64,000 nt of DNA from Microtetraspora niveoalba (GCF_001570405.1 NZ_BBYM01000022.1:1-64000); one strand, 5' to 3'; positions 40,501 through 51,099 are shown, counted from the stretch's first letter. A program made the numbers and translations. The notes: generated from the sequence alone by a model not told the origin.

Positions 40501-41682
40501 ATGACGACGATCGAACATCCACCGGCGCGTTCGCGGATGAGCGGCCGGCTCGCCGTGGTCGCGGTCGCGGTCGCGACGTTCTCGGTGGTGACCACGGAGA
40601 TGCTGCCCGTCGGGCTGCTCACCGGGATCGGGACCGGGTTGGAGGTCTCCGACGGCACGGCGGGACTGACCATGACCGTTCCGGGCCTGGTGGCGGCGGT
40701 GGCGGCGCCCTCCGTCACGCTCGCCCTGGGACGGACGGACCGCCGACGGGCACTGGTCGGGCTCGCGGGGCTGCTCGCGGCGGCGAACCTGCTGTCGGCC
40801 GTCGCACCGAGCTTCCCCGTCCTGGTCGCGGCGCGGGTGCTGGTGGGAGTGTGCATAGGAGGGGTGTGGGCCATCGCGGCCGGGCTCGCCGTACGGCTGG
40901 TGCCGGCGCGATCAGCGGGGCGCGCCACCATGCTGATCTTCAGCGGCATCGCGGTGGCGTCCGTGCTCGGAGTCCCGGTGGGCACCCTGGCCGGAGACCT
41001 GTGGGGGTGGCGGGCGGCCTTCGCCGTGATGGGCCTGGTGGCGCTGGCGGCGACCGGCGCGCTGGCCGCGCTGCTGCCACCGCTCCCCGTGGAGCGGGCG
41101 GCGCGGGTCTCCGACGTGCCGGGGCTGCTACGCGCCGGGCGGGTGCGGCTCGGCCTCCTGACCGTCCTGCTGCTGGTCACCGGGCATTTCGCCGCCTACA
41201 CCTACGTGCGGCCACTGCTGGAGCGGATCCCCGGCTTCGACGCGGGCGCCGTGAGCGCGACCCTTCTGCTGTACGGGGTCGCGGGCGTGGCCGGGAACTT
41301 CCTCGCCGGCACGCTGTCGCGCGACCCGCGCCGCCCGCTCCTGGTGATCTGCGGGTCGCTCGCGGCGGTGACGGCGGCGATGCCGCTCGTCGCAGGAGGC
41401 GCCGCGGGCGCGACCGTGCTGCTCGCGCTGTGGGGCCTCGCGTACGGAGGCGTGTCGGTCAGCACGCAGAAGTGGCTGCTCACGGTCGCCCCGCACGCTC
41501 CCGAGGGGGTGTCGGCGCTCTTCGTCGCGGCGTTCAACGTGGCGATCTCGCTGGGCGCGCTCCTGGGCGGCCGGGTCGTCGACGCCGCGTCGCCGCTCGC
41601 GGTGATGCCGCTGGGAGGGCTGCTCGCGCTCGGCGCGCTGGCCGCTACCGCCGCCGGCGGCCGAAGGCGTAGGCGAAATTGA
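40501..41682 (+). CDS. MFS transporter (AraJ/arabinose-efflux, DHA1-type)
   Basis: A 393-residue protein with 12 predicted helices. Features include TFSVVTTEMLPVGLLTGIG, the motif A-like loop LGRTDRRRALV, and RVLVGVCIGGVWAIAAGLAV. The TTEMLPVGLL pattern is typical of sugar/drug efflux MFS members. Substrate unknown; probably induced through the adjacent LysR protein. Its 3' end overlaps the convergent small membrane protein gene by 38 bp. Confidence 0.88.
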   Translation: MTTIEHPPARSRMSGRLAVVAVAVATFSVVTTEMLPVGLLTGIGTGLEVSDGTAGLTMTVPGLVAAVAAPSVTLALGRTDRRRALVGLAGLLAAANLLSAVAPSFPVLVAARVLVGVCIGGVWAIAAGLAVRLVPARSAGRATMLIFSGIAVASVLGVPVGTLAGDLWGWRAAFAVMGLVALAATGALAALLPPLPVERAARVSDVPGLLRAGRVRLGLLTVLLLVTGHFAAYTYVRPLLERIPGFDAGAVSATLLLYGVAGVAGNFLAGTLSRDPRRPLLVICGSLAAVTAAMPLVAGGAAGATVLLALWGLAYGGVSVSTQKWLLTVAPHAPEGVSALFVAAFNVAISLGALLGGRVVDAASPLAVMPLGGLLALGALAATAAGGRRRRRN

Positions 41683-42001
41683 CCGCGACGATGCCGACCC
41701 AGACGACCGCCAGCCCGGGCAACCCCGCGGAGAACGAGGCCGCGCCGGTCAGCGGGATGGCGATGCCGAGCGAGCCGAGGGCCAGTCCGAGACCGCGTTT
41801 GCGCTCCTGCTGCTCCTCCCACACCGTGTGCCGGGGGTCGGGGAGACGGCTGTCGGCCTCGGCCTTCACCCGCTGGGCGATGGTGGCCTCGATGCGGTCG
41901 AGGAAGGCCTCCGTCAGCGCGCTCTCGTATTCGGGACCCAGATCGCGGCGCGCGTCGAGGGTCGCGCGCAGCTCGTCTCGGGGCGAGGGGGTGTCGGACA
42001 T
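41645..42001 (-). CDS. Small conserved membrane protein
   Basis: A 118-residue protein: a helical cytoplasmic half (LGPEYESALTEAFLDRIEAT), then two adjoining membrane segments (~70-112) and an Arg-rich end. Similar proteins are common in actinobacteria without known function. ATG start; overlaps the MFS 3' end. Confidence 0.75.
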   Translation of the reverse strand: MSDTPSPRDELRATLDARRDLGPEYESALTEAFLDRIEATIAQRVKAEADSRLPDPRHTVWEEQQERKRGLGLALGSLGIAIPLTGAASFSAGLPGLAVVWVGIVAVNFAYAFGRRRR

Positions 42002-42071
42002 ACGTCTAATCTGCCAGATTCGCCGCCGCCGCGCGCCCACCCGGGACGCGCATCGCGGGTAGAGATCGGAG

Positions 42072-42788
42072 GTGGACCTCAACGCCGCCGCCGACCGGCT
42101 GTACGGCCTGCCCCCCGAGGAGTTCACCGCCGCGCGCGACGCCCTGGCCAAGGAGATCAAAGCCGGGGGAGACGCCCGCCTGGCCCGGGAGGTGGGCAGG
42201 CTGCGCCGCCCCACGATCGCGGCCTGGGCGGTCAACCAGGCGGTCCGGCGCCACCCGGAGGAGGTCGGCGAGCTGCTCGACCTCGGGGAGCGGCTGCGGC
42301 GCGAGGCGGAGGAGGCCGACCGCGCCGCCGCCGAGGCCGAGGAGAGCCACGCCGAGTGGGCCGCCGAGCGGGAGGCGTCCGTACGAGAACGCGACCGGCT
42401 GGCGGCCGAGGCCGCCGATCTGGAGGAGAGGACCCGTCGCGATGGCTCAGGGGGTCGAGTCCGTCGACCAGGGCGACCCCGTGCCTCGGCGCGATCGGGG
42501 CCCCGGGATCAGGGGGAGGCGATGCGGCCCAGACCGGCCGGGATCTTGGCCGCGGCGGCCCGGTCGAGCAGGAACAGCGTCCGGGCGGCGCCCCGGGCCC
42601 CGGCCGCCGGGACCTGGATCGGTCCCGCGCCGGACAGGGCCAGATGGACGGCCTGCGCCTTCTCCGCGCCCGCGGCGACGATCCACACCTCGCGCGCGGC
42701 CCTGATCGCCGGGAGGGTGAGCGACAGGCGCGTGGGCGGCGGCTTCGGCGAGCCGTGCACCGCGACCACGGTGCGCTCCTCCTCGTAA
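42072..42788 (+). pseudogene. Truncated coiled-coil protein gene running antisense into pgl
   Basis: The frame begins convincingly (MDLNAAADRLYGLPPEEF; REVGRLRRPTIAAWAVNQAV; EEVGELLDLGERL). It then passes straight to the Glu/Ala/Arg coiled-coil end of the family (EWAAEREASVRERDRLAAEA), without the ~100-residue middle that I recall in homologues. After ~42435 it leaves family-like sequence and reads antisense through the 3' part of pgl. Internal deletion plus loss of the 3' end is the simplest reading. A short product could still be made. Confidence 0.5.
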
Positions 42789-43285
42789 AGCGCCGGCTGC
42801 CCGGGGAACAGCGACGCCACGTGGCTGTCCGGGCCCATCCCGAGCAGCAGCACGTCGAACGACGGCACCGGTCCGTGGTCCTCGGGCCGGGCGGCCTTCT
42901 CCAGTTCGGCGGCGTAGACCTCGGCCGCCTCCTCGGCGGTCAGGCCCGAGTCCGCCGCCGGCATGACGTGGACCCGGGCCGGGTCCAGGTCCACGTGGTC
43001 GAGCAGGGCCGCCCGCGCCCCGGTCTCGTTGCGCTCCGGATCCCCGGCGGGCAGGAAACGCTCGTCGCCCCACCACACGTCGAGGGCGCGCCAGTCGATC
43101 GCGTCGCGCGCCGCCGTTCCGGCGACCGCCGCGAGCGTCGCGATGCCGACGCTGCCGCCGGTCAGCACGAGATGGGCCGACCCGCGGGCCGCCTGGATGT
43201 CGGCCAGGCGGGTGATCAGACGGGCCGCCACGGCCTGGGCGAGCACGTCCGCGTCGCGGTGGACGATGACGTTGGGGACACTCAC
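42509..43285 (-). CDS. pgl: 6-phosphogluconolactonase
   Basis: A 258-residue enzyme hydrolysing 6-phosphogluconolactone. It has LVLTGGSVGIATLAAV (phosphate site), VWWGDERFLPAGDPERN and DVLLLGMGPDSHVASLFPG, with the catalytic His in the last. GTG start with GGAGAAGGAA upstream. Last gene of the tkt operon, 183 bp after opcA. Confidence 0.95.
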   Translation of the reverse strand: MSVPNVIVHRDADVLAQAVAARLITRLADIQAARGSAHLVLTGGSVGIATLAAVAGTAARDAIDWRALDVWWGDERFLPAGDPERNETGARAALLDHVDLDPARVHVMPAADSGLTAEEAAEVYAAELEKAARPEDHGPVPSFDVLLLGMGPDSHVASLFPGQPALYEEERTVVAVHGSPKPPPTRLSLTLPAIRAAREVWIVAAGAEKAQAVHLALSGAGPIQVPAAGARGAARTLFLLDRAAAAKIPAGLGRIASP

Positions 43286-43468
43286 GGCTGTTCCTTCTCC
43301 ATCAGAAGACATGGGACACGTCACGACATTTCACGGCATGTCGCGACCTCAGGCCGGGGCGTGCGCGCCGGGTCGCCCCCGGAGCCCGTCCCGGACGCGG
43401 CCGGGCGGCGGCGCCCGCCGAAACCCGGCGGATCGAGCCTCGGAACACCTGTCTCGCGCCGCCCGGTG

Positions 43469-44383
43469 TCAGGACACCCGGGACCTCGTCAGCCACTGGA
43501 TCGCCGCCCCGTAGATGTCGTCCGGGTCCAGGCGGCGCAGCTCCTCGGCCAGCAGCTCGCTGGTCGGCCGCCGCGCCAGGGCGACCCGCCGGTCCGGCTG
43601 GCCCGGCCGGCTCAGCGTCGCCAGCCGGGCGTCCGTCCTGGAGATCGCCAGCTCGCCCTCCCCGGCGAGCGTGAGCCGTACGTCGGTGATGCCCGGCCCC
43701 GCGCTCTCGTTCGTCTCCATCATGACGCCGAGCCGCTCCGCGAGCCACGCCGCCAGCAGCGGCACGCTCGGGTTGCCCGCCGCGCCGGTCACCACGCCGG
43801 ACAGGACCCGCGGCGTGGGCCGGTCGAACGCGGCGGCGAGGAGGCTGCGCCACATCGTCAGCCGCGTCCACGAGAGATCGGTGTCGCCCGGCAGATAGCC
43901 GACGTGGCGGCCGGCGATCGCCTCCATGGGGTCGGCCGCCGCCCGGGCGTCGGTGATCCTGCGGGTGGCGAGCCGGCCGACGGAGTCCTGCGACGGCACC
44001 GGGGGCGCGTCACCCGGCCACCACGCCACCACCGGCGTGTCGGTCAGCAGCAGCGGGCTGATCACCGAGTCGGCGTGCTCGGTGAGCCGGCCGTACAGGC
44101 GCAGCAGGACGACCTCGCCCGGGGACGACTCGCCCATCCGCACCTCGGCGTCGAGCCGGTCGGGCTCGTACGGGTCGCGCTTGATGACCGTCAGCACCCG
44201 GGACGGATGCTCACGCGCCGCCTCGGTGGCCGCGCGCACCGCGTCGTACTGCCCGGCCTCGTCGGACACCACGACCAGCGTGAGGACCATGCCCACCGCC
44301 GGCGCCCCCATCTGGTGGCGGAGCTGGGTGAGCGTCGCGGAGATCTTCGAGGCCGTCGTGTCGGTCAGGTTGAAGGTGGTCAC
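43469..44383 (-). CDS. opcA: Glucose-6-phosphate dehydrogenase assembly protein OpcA
   Basis: A 304-residue member of the OpcA family, needed for active Zwf in cyanobacteria and actinobacteria. Landmarks: LTLVVVSDEAGQYDAVRAAT, SRVLTVIKRDP, LLLTDTPVVAWWPGDAP and SWTRLTMWRSLLAAAFD. GTG with GGAAGG six bases upstream, 16 bp after the zwf stop. Confidence 0.95.
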   Translation of the reverse strand: MTTFNLTDTTASKISATLTQLRHQMGAPAVGMVLTLVVVSDEAGQYDAVRAATEAAREHPSRVLTVIKRDPYEPDRLDAEVRMGESSPGEVVLLRLYGRLTEHADSVISPLLLTDTPVVAWWPGDAPPVPSQDSVGRLATRRITDARAAADPMEAIAGRHVGYLPGDTDLSWTRLTMWRSLLAAAFDRPTPRVLSGVVTGAAGNPSVPLLAAWLAERLGVMMETNESAGPGITDVRLTLAGEGELAISRTDARLATLSRPGQPDRRVALARRPTSELLAEELRRLDPDDIYGAAIQWLTRSRVS

Positions 44384-44399
44384 GGCGCCTTCCGTTCAC

Positions 44400-46106
44400 T
44401 CACAGCCGCCGCCACACGCGCCCGTCACGCGTGATCATGGCGTCGGCGGACGGCGGGCCCCACGTGCCCGCGGGATAGCCCTCGGGACGGCCGGAGGCCG
44501 CCCAGTGCTCCTCGATCGGGTCGAGGATCTTCCAGGATAGCTCGACCTCGGCCTGGTGCGGGAACAGGGGCGGGTCCCCGATGAGGACGTCGAGCAGCAG
44601 CCGCTCGTACGCCTCGGGCGAGGACTCCATGAACGACTCGCCGTAGGCGAAGTCCATGCTGACGTCCCTGACCTCCATGGCCGTGCCCGGCACCTTGGAG
44701 CCGAAGCGCACGGTGATCCCCTCGTCCGGCTGGACGCGGATGACCAGGGCGTTCTGCCCGAGGATCTCGGTGTCGGTCGTGCTGAACGGCAGGTGCGGCG
44801 CCCGCTGGAACACCACCGCCACCTCGGTGACCCTGCGGCCGAGCCGCTTGCCCGCCCGCAGGTAGAAGGGGACGCCCGCCCAGCGGCGGTTCGCCACCTC
44901 CAGCCGGATGGCAGCGTACGTGTCGGTGATGGAGTCCGGCGGGATGCCCTCCTCCTCCAGGTAGCCGACGACCGGCTCGCCGCCCTGCCAGCCCGCGGTG
45001 TACTGCCCGCGCGCGGTGCCGAGCGACAGGTCGGACGGCAGCCGCACCGACCGGAGCACCTTCTCCTTCTCCCGGCGCAGTGAGTCGGCGTCGAAGGACG
45101 TCGGGTCCTCCATCGCGACCAGGGCGAGGAGCTGCAGGAGGTGGTTCTGGATCACATCGCGGGCGGCGCCGATGCCGTCGTAGTACCCGGCCCGGCCGCC
45201 GATGCCGATGTCCTCGGCCATCGTGATCTGCACGTGGTCCACGTAGCTGCGGTTCCAGATCGGCTCGTACAGCGTGTTCGCGAACCGCAGGGCCAGGATG
45301 TTCTGGACGGTCTCCTTGCCGAGGTAGTGGTCGATGCGGAAGACCGACTCCTCGGGGAACACCGCGCTGGTGATCGCGTTGAGCTCGCGGGCGCTCTTCA
45401 GGTCGTGGCCGAACGGCTTCTCGATGACCACCCGCCGCCAGGCGCCCTCGGGGGCGTTGGCCAGGTTGGTCCGCTTGAGCTGCTCGACGACCACGGGGAA
45501 GAACTTCGGCGGGACCGACAGGTAGAACGCGTAGTTCCCGCCCGTGCCGCGTGTCTCGTCGATCTCCTTGAGCATCATCGCGAGCACGTCGAAGGCGCCG
45601 TCGTCGTTGAACTCGCCGGGGCAGAAGTGGATGCCCTCGGCGATCTGCCGCCAGACCTCCTCGCGGAACGGCGTCCGCGCGTGCTCCTTCACCGCCTCGT
45701 ACGTGACCTGGGCGAAGTCCTCGTGCGCCCAGTCGCGGCGGGCGAAGCCGACCAGGGAGAACCCCGGCGGCAGCAGCCCCCGGTTGCCCAGGTCGTAGAT
45801 CGCGGGGAGCAGTTTCTTCTTCGCGAGGTCGCCGGTCACGCCGAACAGGACGAGCACGCACGGCCCGGCCACGCGGGGCAGCCGCTTGTCGCGCGGGTCC
45901 CGCAGCGGGTTCACCGGGCCCTCCTCGTCGGCGGCCGGGCCGAGCGCGGCCGCGAGTCCACGTTCCCCGGACGTCTCGGCCGCGCGCGCCGCCCGCCCGC
46001 CGCGCCGTGTCTTCGCCGCGTCGGACGGTCCGGCCGCCGCCGGGACGTCAGGCGTCCCGGCGGCGGCTCGCGCCGTCTCGGCGGGGCGGTCGTTCCGCTC
46101 ACCCAT
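44400..46106 (-). CDS. zwf: Glucose-6-phosphate dehydrogenase (with optional N-terminal extension)
   Basis: A 568-residue reading from the ATG at 46106, which has GAGGAG at proper spacing. The catalytic part shows VLVLFGVTGDLAKKKLLPAI (NADP site), RIDHYLGKE (substrate/catalytic His) and the usual C-terminus. The first 64 residues are Ala/Pro/Arg-rich and absent from most homologues. An internal GTG at 45914, preceded by a strong GAGGAGG, would give the normal 504-residue enzyme. Either or both starts may be used. Confidence 0.93.
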   Translation of the reverse strand: MGERNDRPAETARAAAGTPDVPAAAGPSDAAKTRRGGRAARAAETSGERGLAAALGPAADEEGPVNPLRDPRDKRLPRVAGPCVLVLFGVTGDLAKKKLLPAIYDLGNRGLLPPGFSLVGFARRDWAHEDFAQVTYEAVKEHARTPFREEVWRQIAEGIHFCPGEFNDDGAFDVLAMMLKEIDETRGTGGNYAFYLSVPPKFFPVVVEQLKRTNLANAPEGAWRRVVIEKPFGHDLKSARELNAITSAVFPEESVFRIDHYLGKETVQNILALRFANTLYEPIWNRSYVDHVQITMAEDIGIGGRAGYYDGIGAARDVIQNHLLQLLALVAMEDPTSFDADSLRREKEKVLRSVRLPSDLSLGTARGQYTAGWQGGEPVVGYLEEEGIPPDSITDTYAAIRLEVANRRWAGVPFYLRAGKRLGRRVTEVAVVFQRAPHLPFSTTDTEILGQNALVIRVQPDEGITVRFGSKVPGTAMEVRDVSMDFAYGESFMESSPEAYERLLLDVLIGDPPLFPHQAEVELSWKILDPIEEHWAASGRPEGYPAGTWGPPSADAMITRDGRVWRRL

Positions 46107-46154
46107 CGGATCTCCTCGCCCTCCGGCTCGTCGCCAGTGGCGTGCTCATCGAGG

Positions 46155-47780
46155 TCAGAGCTCCTCCGCCACCGACAGCAGGTGCTTGACGCCCGCCACC
46201 CGGTCGGTGAGGTGCAGGCGCACCGCCGGACGTCCCCGCGACGCCAGCGCGCCGAGGTCGCCCAGGGCCTGGGCGAGCTGGAGCCGGCCCAGGGTGTACG
46301 GCTTGCCCGGCACCTCGATGTCCTCGGTGACGGCGCCGGTGATCTGCAGGAACACGCCCGCCTCCGGGCCGCCCTTGTGGAACTGGCCGGTGGAGTGCAG
46401 GAAGCGCGGCCCCCAGCCGAACGTCACCGCGTGGTCGGTCCGGTAGTCCAGCAGCGCCCGAAGCGTCGCCGGGTCGGCCGCCGCCCACGCCTCCGTCAGC
46501 TCCTCGAACGAGGCGTCCCCGACCCGCGCGGCGTCGAACGCCGCCTCCCGGTCCAGGTACGCCATGATCGCCAGATAGCCGCGCTCCGGGATCGCCCGCA
46601 GCAACCACGTCAGCACGTCCGCCAGGTTCTTCGGGTCGCCCGGCACGTCGCCGTAGACCTCGACCGGGCCGTCCCGGAGGATCGGCGTGCCGGTCGGCAG
46701 CGGCCCGTCGCCCGCCTCCTGAAGGATGCGGGTGGTGTTCTCCTTGGACTCGGCGACGTTCGGCTGGTTGAACGGGTCGATCCCGAGCACCCGACCGGCG
46801 ATCGCCGTGGCGTACTCCCAGACGAGGAACTGCGCGCCCAGCGGGCCGTCGACCGACGTCCCGCCATCCGGGCCGATGTGGACCAGGAACTGGTCGCCGG
46901 CCTCGGCCGCCTCGGCGCCGACCACGGGAAGGATGCCCTTGCCCGACTTGCCGGTCGACTCGGCGATGAGCTGCTCGATCCAGTCGGGGAGCCCGTTGAT
47001 GTCGGTCATGCTGTCGCGCAGGACCATCTTGTCGCGCCCGGCGAGCGCCTCGGCGCCGAGCAGCACGCCCAGGTCGAGGCCCGGGTTGCCGTCGTCGTGG
47101 GCGAGCCGCGGGGCGACGGCGGCCGCGTCGTCGAGCAGCCGCACGACGTCGGCGCCGGCCAGGGCGCTCGGCACCAGCCCGAACGCGCTCAGCGCGCTGT
47201 AGCGGCCGCCGACGTTCGGGTCGGCCAGGACGACCTGGTACCCGGCCTCGATCGCCGTCTGCTCCAGAGGGGAGCCGGGATCGGTGACCACGACGATGCG
47301 GTCGGCCGGGTCGATCCCCGCGTCGCGGAACGCCTTCTCGTAGATCCGCCGGTGGCTGTCGGTCTCGACCGTGCCGCCGCTCTTGCTGGCGACGACCACC
47401 AGGGTGCGCTCCAGGCGGTCGTTCAACGCCCGCCGGACCTGCCCGGGGTCGGTGGTGTCGAGAACGGTCAGCGGCACGTCCTCGGTGGCGCAGATCACCT
47501 CGGGCGCCAGCGACGAGCCGCCCATCCCGGCCAGGACGACGTGGTCGAGGCCCTCCGCGCGCGCCATCTCGACGAGCTTGGTGATCTCGGGCAGCAGCTC
47601 CCTGCTGGTCAGGGGGAGCTTCAGCCAGCCGAGGCGGACGGCCGCCTCGTCCCTGGCCTCCGGCCCCCACAGGCCGGGGTCGCCGGCGGCCAGCGCCGCC
47701 GGCACCCCCTCCGCGACCAGCTTCTCCCGGATGGCGCGCACGGCCTCCGGCTCCCGGCCGAGGGTCACCTCGATGGTCAT
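46155..47780 (-). CDS. pgi: Glucose-6-phosphate isomerase
   Basis: A 541-residue isomerase of the actinobacterial type: VVLAGMGGSSLAPEVI, VVASKSGGTVET (sugar-phosphate site), GGRYSALSAFGLVPSAL, FNQPNVAESKENT and HSTGQFHKGGPEAG. It lies between tal and zwf, closing the loop between glycolysis and the pentose-phosphate pathway. ATG one base after the tal stop. Confidence 0.95.
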   Translation of the reverse strand: MTIEVTLGREPEAVRAIREKLVAEGVPAALAAGDPGLWGPEARDEAAVRLGWLKLPLTSRELLPEITKLVEMARAEGLDHVVLAGMGGSSLAPEVICATEDVPLTVLDTTDPGQVRRALNDRLERTLVVVASKSGGTVETDSHRRIYEKAFRDAGIDPADRIVVVTDPGSPLEQTAIEAGYQVVLADPNVGGRYSALSAFGLVPSALAGADVVRLLDDAAAVAPRLAHDDGNPGLDLGVLLGAEALAGRDKMVLRDSMTDINGLPDWIEQLIAESTGKSGKGILPVVGAEAAEAGDQFLVHIGPDGGTSVDGPLGAQFLVWEYATAIAGRVLGIDPFNQPNVAESKENTTRILQEAGDGPLPTGTPILRDGPVEVYGDVPGDPKNLADVLTWLLRAIPERGYLAIMAYLDREAAFDAARVGDASFEELTEAWAAADPATLRALLDYRTDHAVTFGWGPRFLHSTGQFHKGGPEAGVFLQITGAVTEDIEVPGKPYTLGRLQLAQALGDLGALASRGRPAVRLHLTDRVAGVKHLLSVAEEL

Positions 47781-47781
47781 C

Positions 47782-48885
47782 TCAGGCCTTCCCGAGCTCG
47801 GCGGTCACGGTCTCCAGGAGCTCCTTCCAGGAGACCTCGAACTTGTCCACGCCCTCGTCCTCCAGGACCCGCACCACGTCGTCGTAGTCGATGCCGGCCT
47901 CCTTGAGCGCGGCCATCGTGTTCCACGCCTGCTCGTAGAACGGGCGCACCGTGTCGCCCGAGATCTTGCCGTGGTCGGCGACCGCGTCGAGCGTCTTCTC
48001 CGGCATCGTGTTGACCGTGCCCGCCGTGACGAGCTGGTCGACGTACAGCGTGTCGGGGTAGTCGGGGTTCTTCACGCCGGTCGAGGCCCACAGCGGGCGC
48101 TGCGGCCGGGCGCCCGCCGCGCGCAGCGCCTGCCAGCGCGGGCTCGCCATGACCTCCTCGAACGCCGCGAACGCGAGCCGCGCGTTGGCCACCGCCGCCC
48201 GGCCCTTCAGCGCGGACGCCTCCGGGGTGCCGACGCTGTCGAGGCGGGCGTCGATCTCGGTGTCGACCCGGCTCACGAAGAACGACGCGACGGACTCGAC
48301 GGCGGCGAGGTTCACGCCGTTCGCCTTGGCCTTCTCCAGTCCCTCCAGCCAGGCGTCCATGACCGCGCGGTAGCGCTCGAGGGAGAAGATCAGCGTGACG
48401 TTGACGCTGATGCCCTCCGCGACGCACTGCGTGATCGCGGGCAGGACCTCGACCGTCGCCGGGATCTTGATGAACAGGTTGGGCCGGTCGACCAGCCACC
48501 ACAGCGCGCGCGCCTCGGCGACGGTCCTCTCCGTGTCCCGCGCCAGGCGCGGGTCGACCTCGATGGAGACCCGGCCGTCCACGCCGTTCGTCGCGTTGAA
48601 GACCGGGCGCAGCACGTCGGCGGCCCAGCGGATGTCGAAGGTCGTGATCGACCGGACGGCCTCCTCGACCGAGACGCCCCGCACCCGCAGGTCGTGGAGC
48701 TGCGCGTCGTACGCGTCGCCCTTGCTCAGGGCCGCCGCGAAGATCGTGGGATTGGACGTGACGCCCACGACCTGCTTGTCCCGGATCAGGGCGGCCAGAT
48801 TGCCGGTGCGCAGACGATCACGGCTGATGTCGTCCAGCCAGATCGACACGCCGGCCCCGGTGAGGCGCTTCAGGTTCTCGCTCAT
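47782..48885 (-). CDS. tal: Transaldolase
   Basis: A 367-residue transaldolase: [45 protein letters not shown] (Schiff-base Lys), [12 protein letters not shown] and [18 protein letters not shown] with GAGGAGATC just upstream; seven bp after the tkt stop. Confidence 0.97.
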   Translation of the reverse strand: MSENLKRLTGAGVSIWLDDISRDRLRTGNLAALIRDKQVVGVTSNPTIFAAALSKGDAYDAQLHDLRVRGVSVEEAVRSITTFDIRWAADVLRPVFNATNGVDGRVSIEVDPRLARDTERTVAEARALWWLVDRPNLFIKIPATVEVLPAITQCVAEGISVNVTLIFSLERYRAVMDAWLEGLEKAKANGVNLAAVESVASFFVSRVDTEIDARLDSVGTPEASALKGRAAVANARLAFAAFEEVMASPRWQALRAAGARPQRPLWASTGVKNPDYPDTLYVDQLVTAGTVNTMPEKTLDAVADHGKISGDTVRPFYEQAWNTMAALKEAGIDYDDVVRVLEDEGVDKFEVSWKELLETVTAELGKA

Positions 48886-48892
48886 GATCTCC

Positions 48893-51007
48893 TCAGTTTC
48901 CGGTCGTCTCGCCCTTGTCGGCCCCCGTCTTGGCGAGGCTCGCCTTGGCGGCGGCCACCACGCGGTCGGCGGTCAGGCCGAACTGCTCGAAGATGGTCCT
49001 GTACGGCGCGGAGGCGCCGAAGTGCTCAAGGCTCAGCACTTCCCCGTCATCACCGACGAACTCGCGCCAGCCCAGGGAGATTCCCGCCTCGACCGCGACC
49101 CGGGCGCGAACCGCCGGGGGCAGCACCGACTGCCGGTACGCGGCGTCCTGGGCGCGGAACCACTCCACGCACGGCATCGACACGACCCGGGTCGGGACGC
49201 CCTGCTCCTCGAGGATGCGGCGGGCGCCGACCGCCAGCTCGACCTCGCTGCCCGTACCGATGATCACGACGGCGGGCTGGCCGTTGGACGCCTCCTGCAG
49301 GATGTAGCCGCCGCGCGCGACATGCTGGTAGACCGTGTCCGCGTCGCCCGTGCCCTCGTACACCGGCAGGTTCTGCCGGGTCAGCGCGAGCGCCGCCGGG
49401 CGGTCGGTGTGCTCCAGGATCGCCCTCCACGCCGCGGCCGTCTCGTTCGCGTCGGCCGGGCGCACCACGTCGAGGCCGGGGATCGCGCGCAGCGACCACA
49501 GGTGCTCGATCGGCTGGTGGGTCGGGCCGTCCTCGCCGAGGCCGATCGAGTCGTGCGTCCACACGTAGGTCACCGGCAGCTTCATCAGCGCGGCGAGCCG
49601 CACCGCCGGGCGCATGTAGTCGCTGAAGACGAGGAAGGTGCCGCCGTACGGGCGGGTGCCGTTGTGCAGGGCGATGCCGTTGAGGATGGCGCCCATGCCG
49701 TGCTCGCGGATGCCGAAGTGCAGGGTGCGGCCGTACCGGTTGCCCGGGAACTCGTGCGTCTGGTACTCGTCCGGGATGAAGGACGGCTCGCCCTTCATCG
49801 TCGTGTTGTTGGACTCGGCGAGGTCGGCGGAGCCGCCCCACAGCTCCGGCAGCACCGGCGCGAGGGCGCTCAGCACCTCGCCGGACGCCTTGCGGGTGGC
49901 GATGGAGGCGCCGGCCTCGAAGGAGGGCAGTGCCTTGTACCAGCCGTTCGGCAGGCGGCGGGCCGAGATCCGGTCGAACAGCTCGGCGCGCTCGGGGTTG
50001 TCCGCCCGCCAGCTCTGGTAGCCCTTCTCCCACTCGGCGCGCAGCTCGCGGCCGCGCTTGACGACCTCCCTGGAGTGGTCGAGGACGTCCCCCGGGACCT
50101 GGAAGGTCTGCTCGGGGTCGAGGCCGAGCACCCGCTTGGTGGCGGCGACCTCCGCGTCGCCCAGCGCCGCACCGTGGATCTTGCCGGTGTTCTGCTTGCC
50201 GGGCGAGGGCCAGCCGATGATGGTGCGCAGCTTGATGAACGTCGGCCGATCGGTCTCCGCGCGGGCCGCCTCGAGGGCGTCGTACAGCGCCTGCACGTCC
50301 TCCTTGTACTCGCCGGTGGCGGTCCAGTCGACCTCCAGCACCTGCCAGCCGTACGCCTCGTACCGCTTGGAGATGTCCTCCGACAGCGCGATCTGGGTGT
50401 CGTCCTCGATCGAGATGTGGTTGGAGTCGAAGACGACGGCGAGGTTGCCCAGCTTCTGGTGGCCGGCGAGCGCGCTGACCTCGTGGCTGATGCCCTCCTC
50501 GATGTCGCCCTCGGAGGCGAAGCACCAGATCATGTGGTCGAACGGCGACGTCCCGGGGGCCGCGTCCGGGTCGAACAGGCCGCGCTCGCGGCGGGCCGCC
50601 ATGGCCATGCCGACCGCGTTGCCGATGCCCTGGCCGAGCGGGCCGGTCGTGGTCTCCACGCCGACGGTGTGGCCGTACTCCGGGTGGCCCGGGGTGAGGC
50701 TGCCCCACTGCCGCAGCGCCTTGAGGTCCTCCAGGCGCAGGCCGTAGCCCGAGAGGTAGAGCTGGATGTAAAGGGTCAGGCTGCTGTGACCGCAGGAAAG
50801 GACGAACCGGTCGCGGCCCACCCACTTGGCGTCGGACGGGTCGTGCCGGAGGACCCGCTGGAAAAGGAGATAGGCCGCGGGAGCCAGGCTCATCGCAGTT
50901 CCGGGGTGACCCGAGCCCGCCTTCTCGACCGCGTCCATCGCCAGTGCTCGCACCACGTCGACTGCTCGCCGGTCGAGGTCGGTCCACTCAAGGCTTGCGC
51001 TGCTCAA
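48893..51007 (-). CDS. tkt: Transketolase
   Basis: A 704-residue thiamine-diphosphate enzyme: [59 protein letters not shown] (ThDP motif), [20 protein letters not shown] and [23 protein letters not shown] start with AGAGGGGA ten bases upstream. First gene of tkt-tal-pgi-zwf-opcA-pgl, divergent from ctaB. Confidence 0.97.
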   Translation of the reverse strand: MSSASLEWTDLDRRAVDVVRALAMDAVEKAGSGHPGTAMSLAPAAYLLFQRVLRHDPSDAKWVGRDRFVLSCGHSSLTLYIQLYLSGYGLRLEDLKALRQWGSLTPGHPEYGHTVGVETTTGPLGQGIGNAVGMAMAARRERGLFDPDAAPGTSPFDHMIWCFASEGDIEEGISHEVSALAGHQKLGNLAVVFDSNHISIEDDTQIALSEDISKRYEAYGWQVLEVDWTATGEYKEDVQALYDALEAARAETDRPTFIKLRTIIGWPSPGKQNTGKIHGAALGDAEVAATKRVLGLDPEQTFQVPGDVLDHSREVVKRGRELRAEWEKGYQSWRADNPERAELFDRISARRLPNGWYKALPSFEAGASIATRKASGEVLSALAPVLPELWGGSADLAESNNTTMKGEPSFIPDEYQTHEFPGNRYGRTLHFGIREHGMGAILNGIALHNGTRPYGGTFLVFSDYMRPAVRLAALMKLPVTYVWTHDSIGLGEDGPTHQPIEHLWSLRAIPGLDVVRPADANETAAAWRAILEHTDRPAALALTRQNLPVYEGTGDADTVYQHVARGGYILQEASNGQPAVVIIGTGSEVELAVGARRILEEQGVPTRVVSMPCVEWFRAQDAAYRQSVLPPAVRARVAVEAGISLGWREFVGDDGEVLSLEHFGASAPYRTIFEQFGLTADRVVAAAKASLAKTGADKGETTGN

Positions 51008-51085
51008 CTGCTCGATTCCCCTCTAGTTTCATTGCGCCGGTTTTGGCATTTCCCGCCCACACGGGACCCTAACGGGTCGGGGGTC

Positions 51086-51099
51086 CTACCGTTCGGTAG
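51086..51099. promoter_or_regulatory. Palindrome in the tkt-ctaB divergent promoter region
   Basis: CTACCG-TT-CGGTAG, a perfect 6+2+6 inverted repeat of the kind bound by TetR-type dimers, 79 bp upstream of tkt. A possible ctaB -10 (TACAGT) is at 51204-51209. Confidence 0.45.

Noticed and set aside
38362-41682. An 1106-codon frame suggesting a giant protein ending in the MFS transporter
   Set aside because: Only the last 393 residues are protein-like; the upstream part is antisense or out of frame to the ACT-GNAT and LysR genes.
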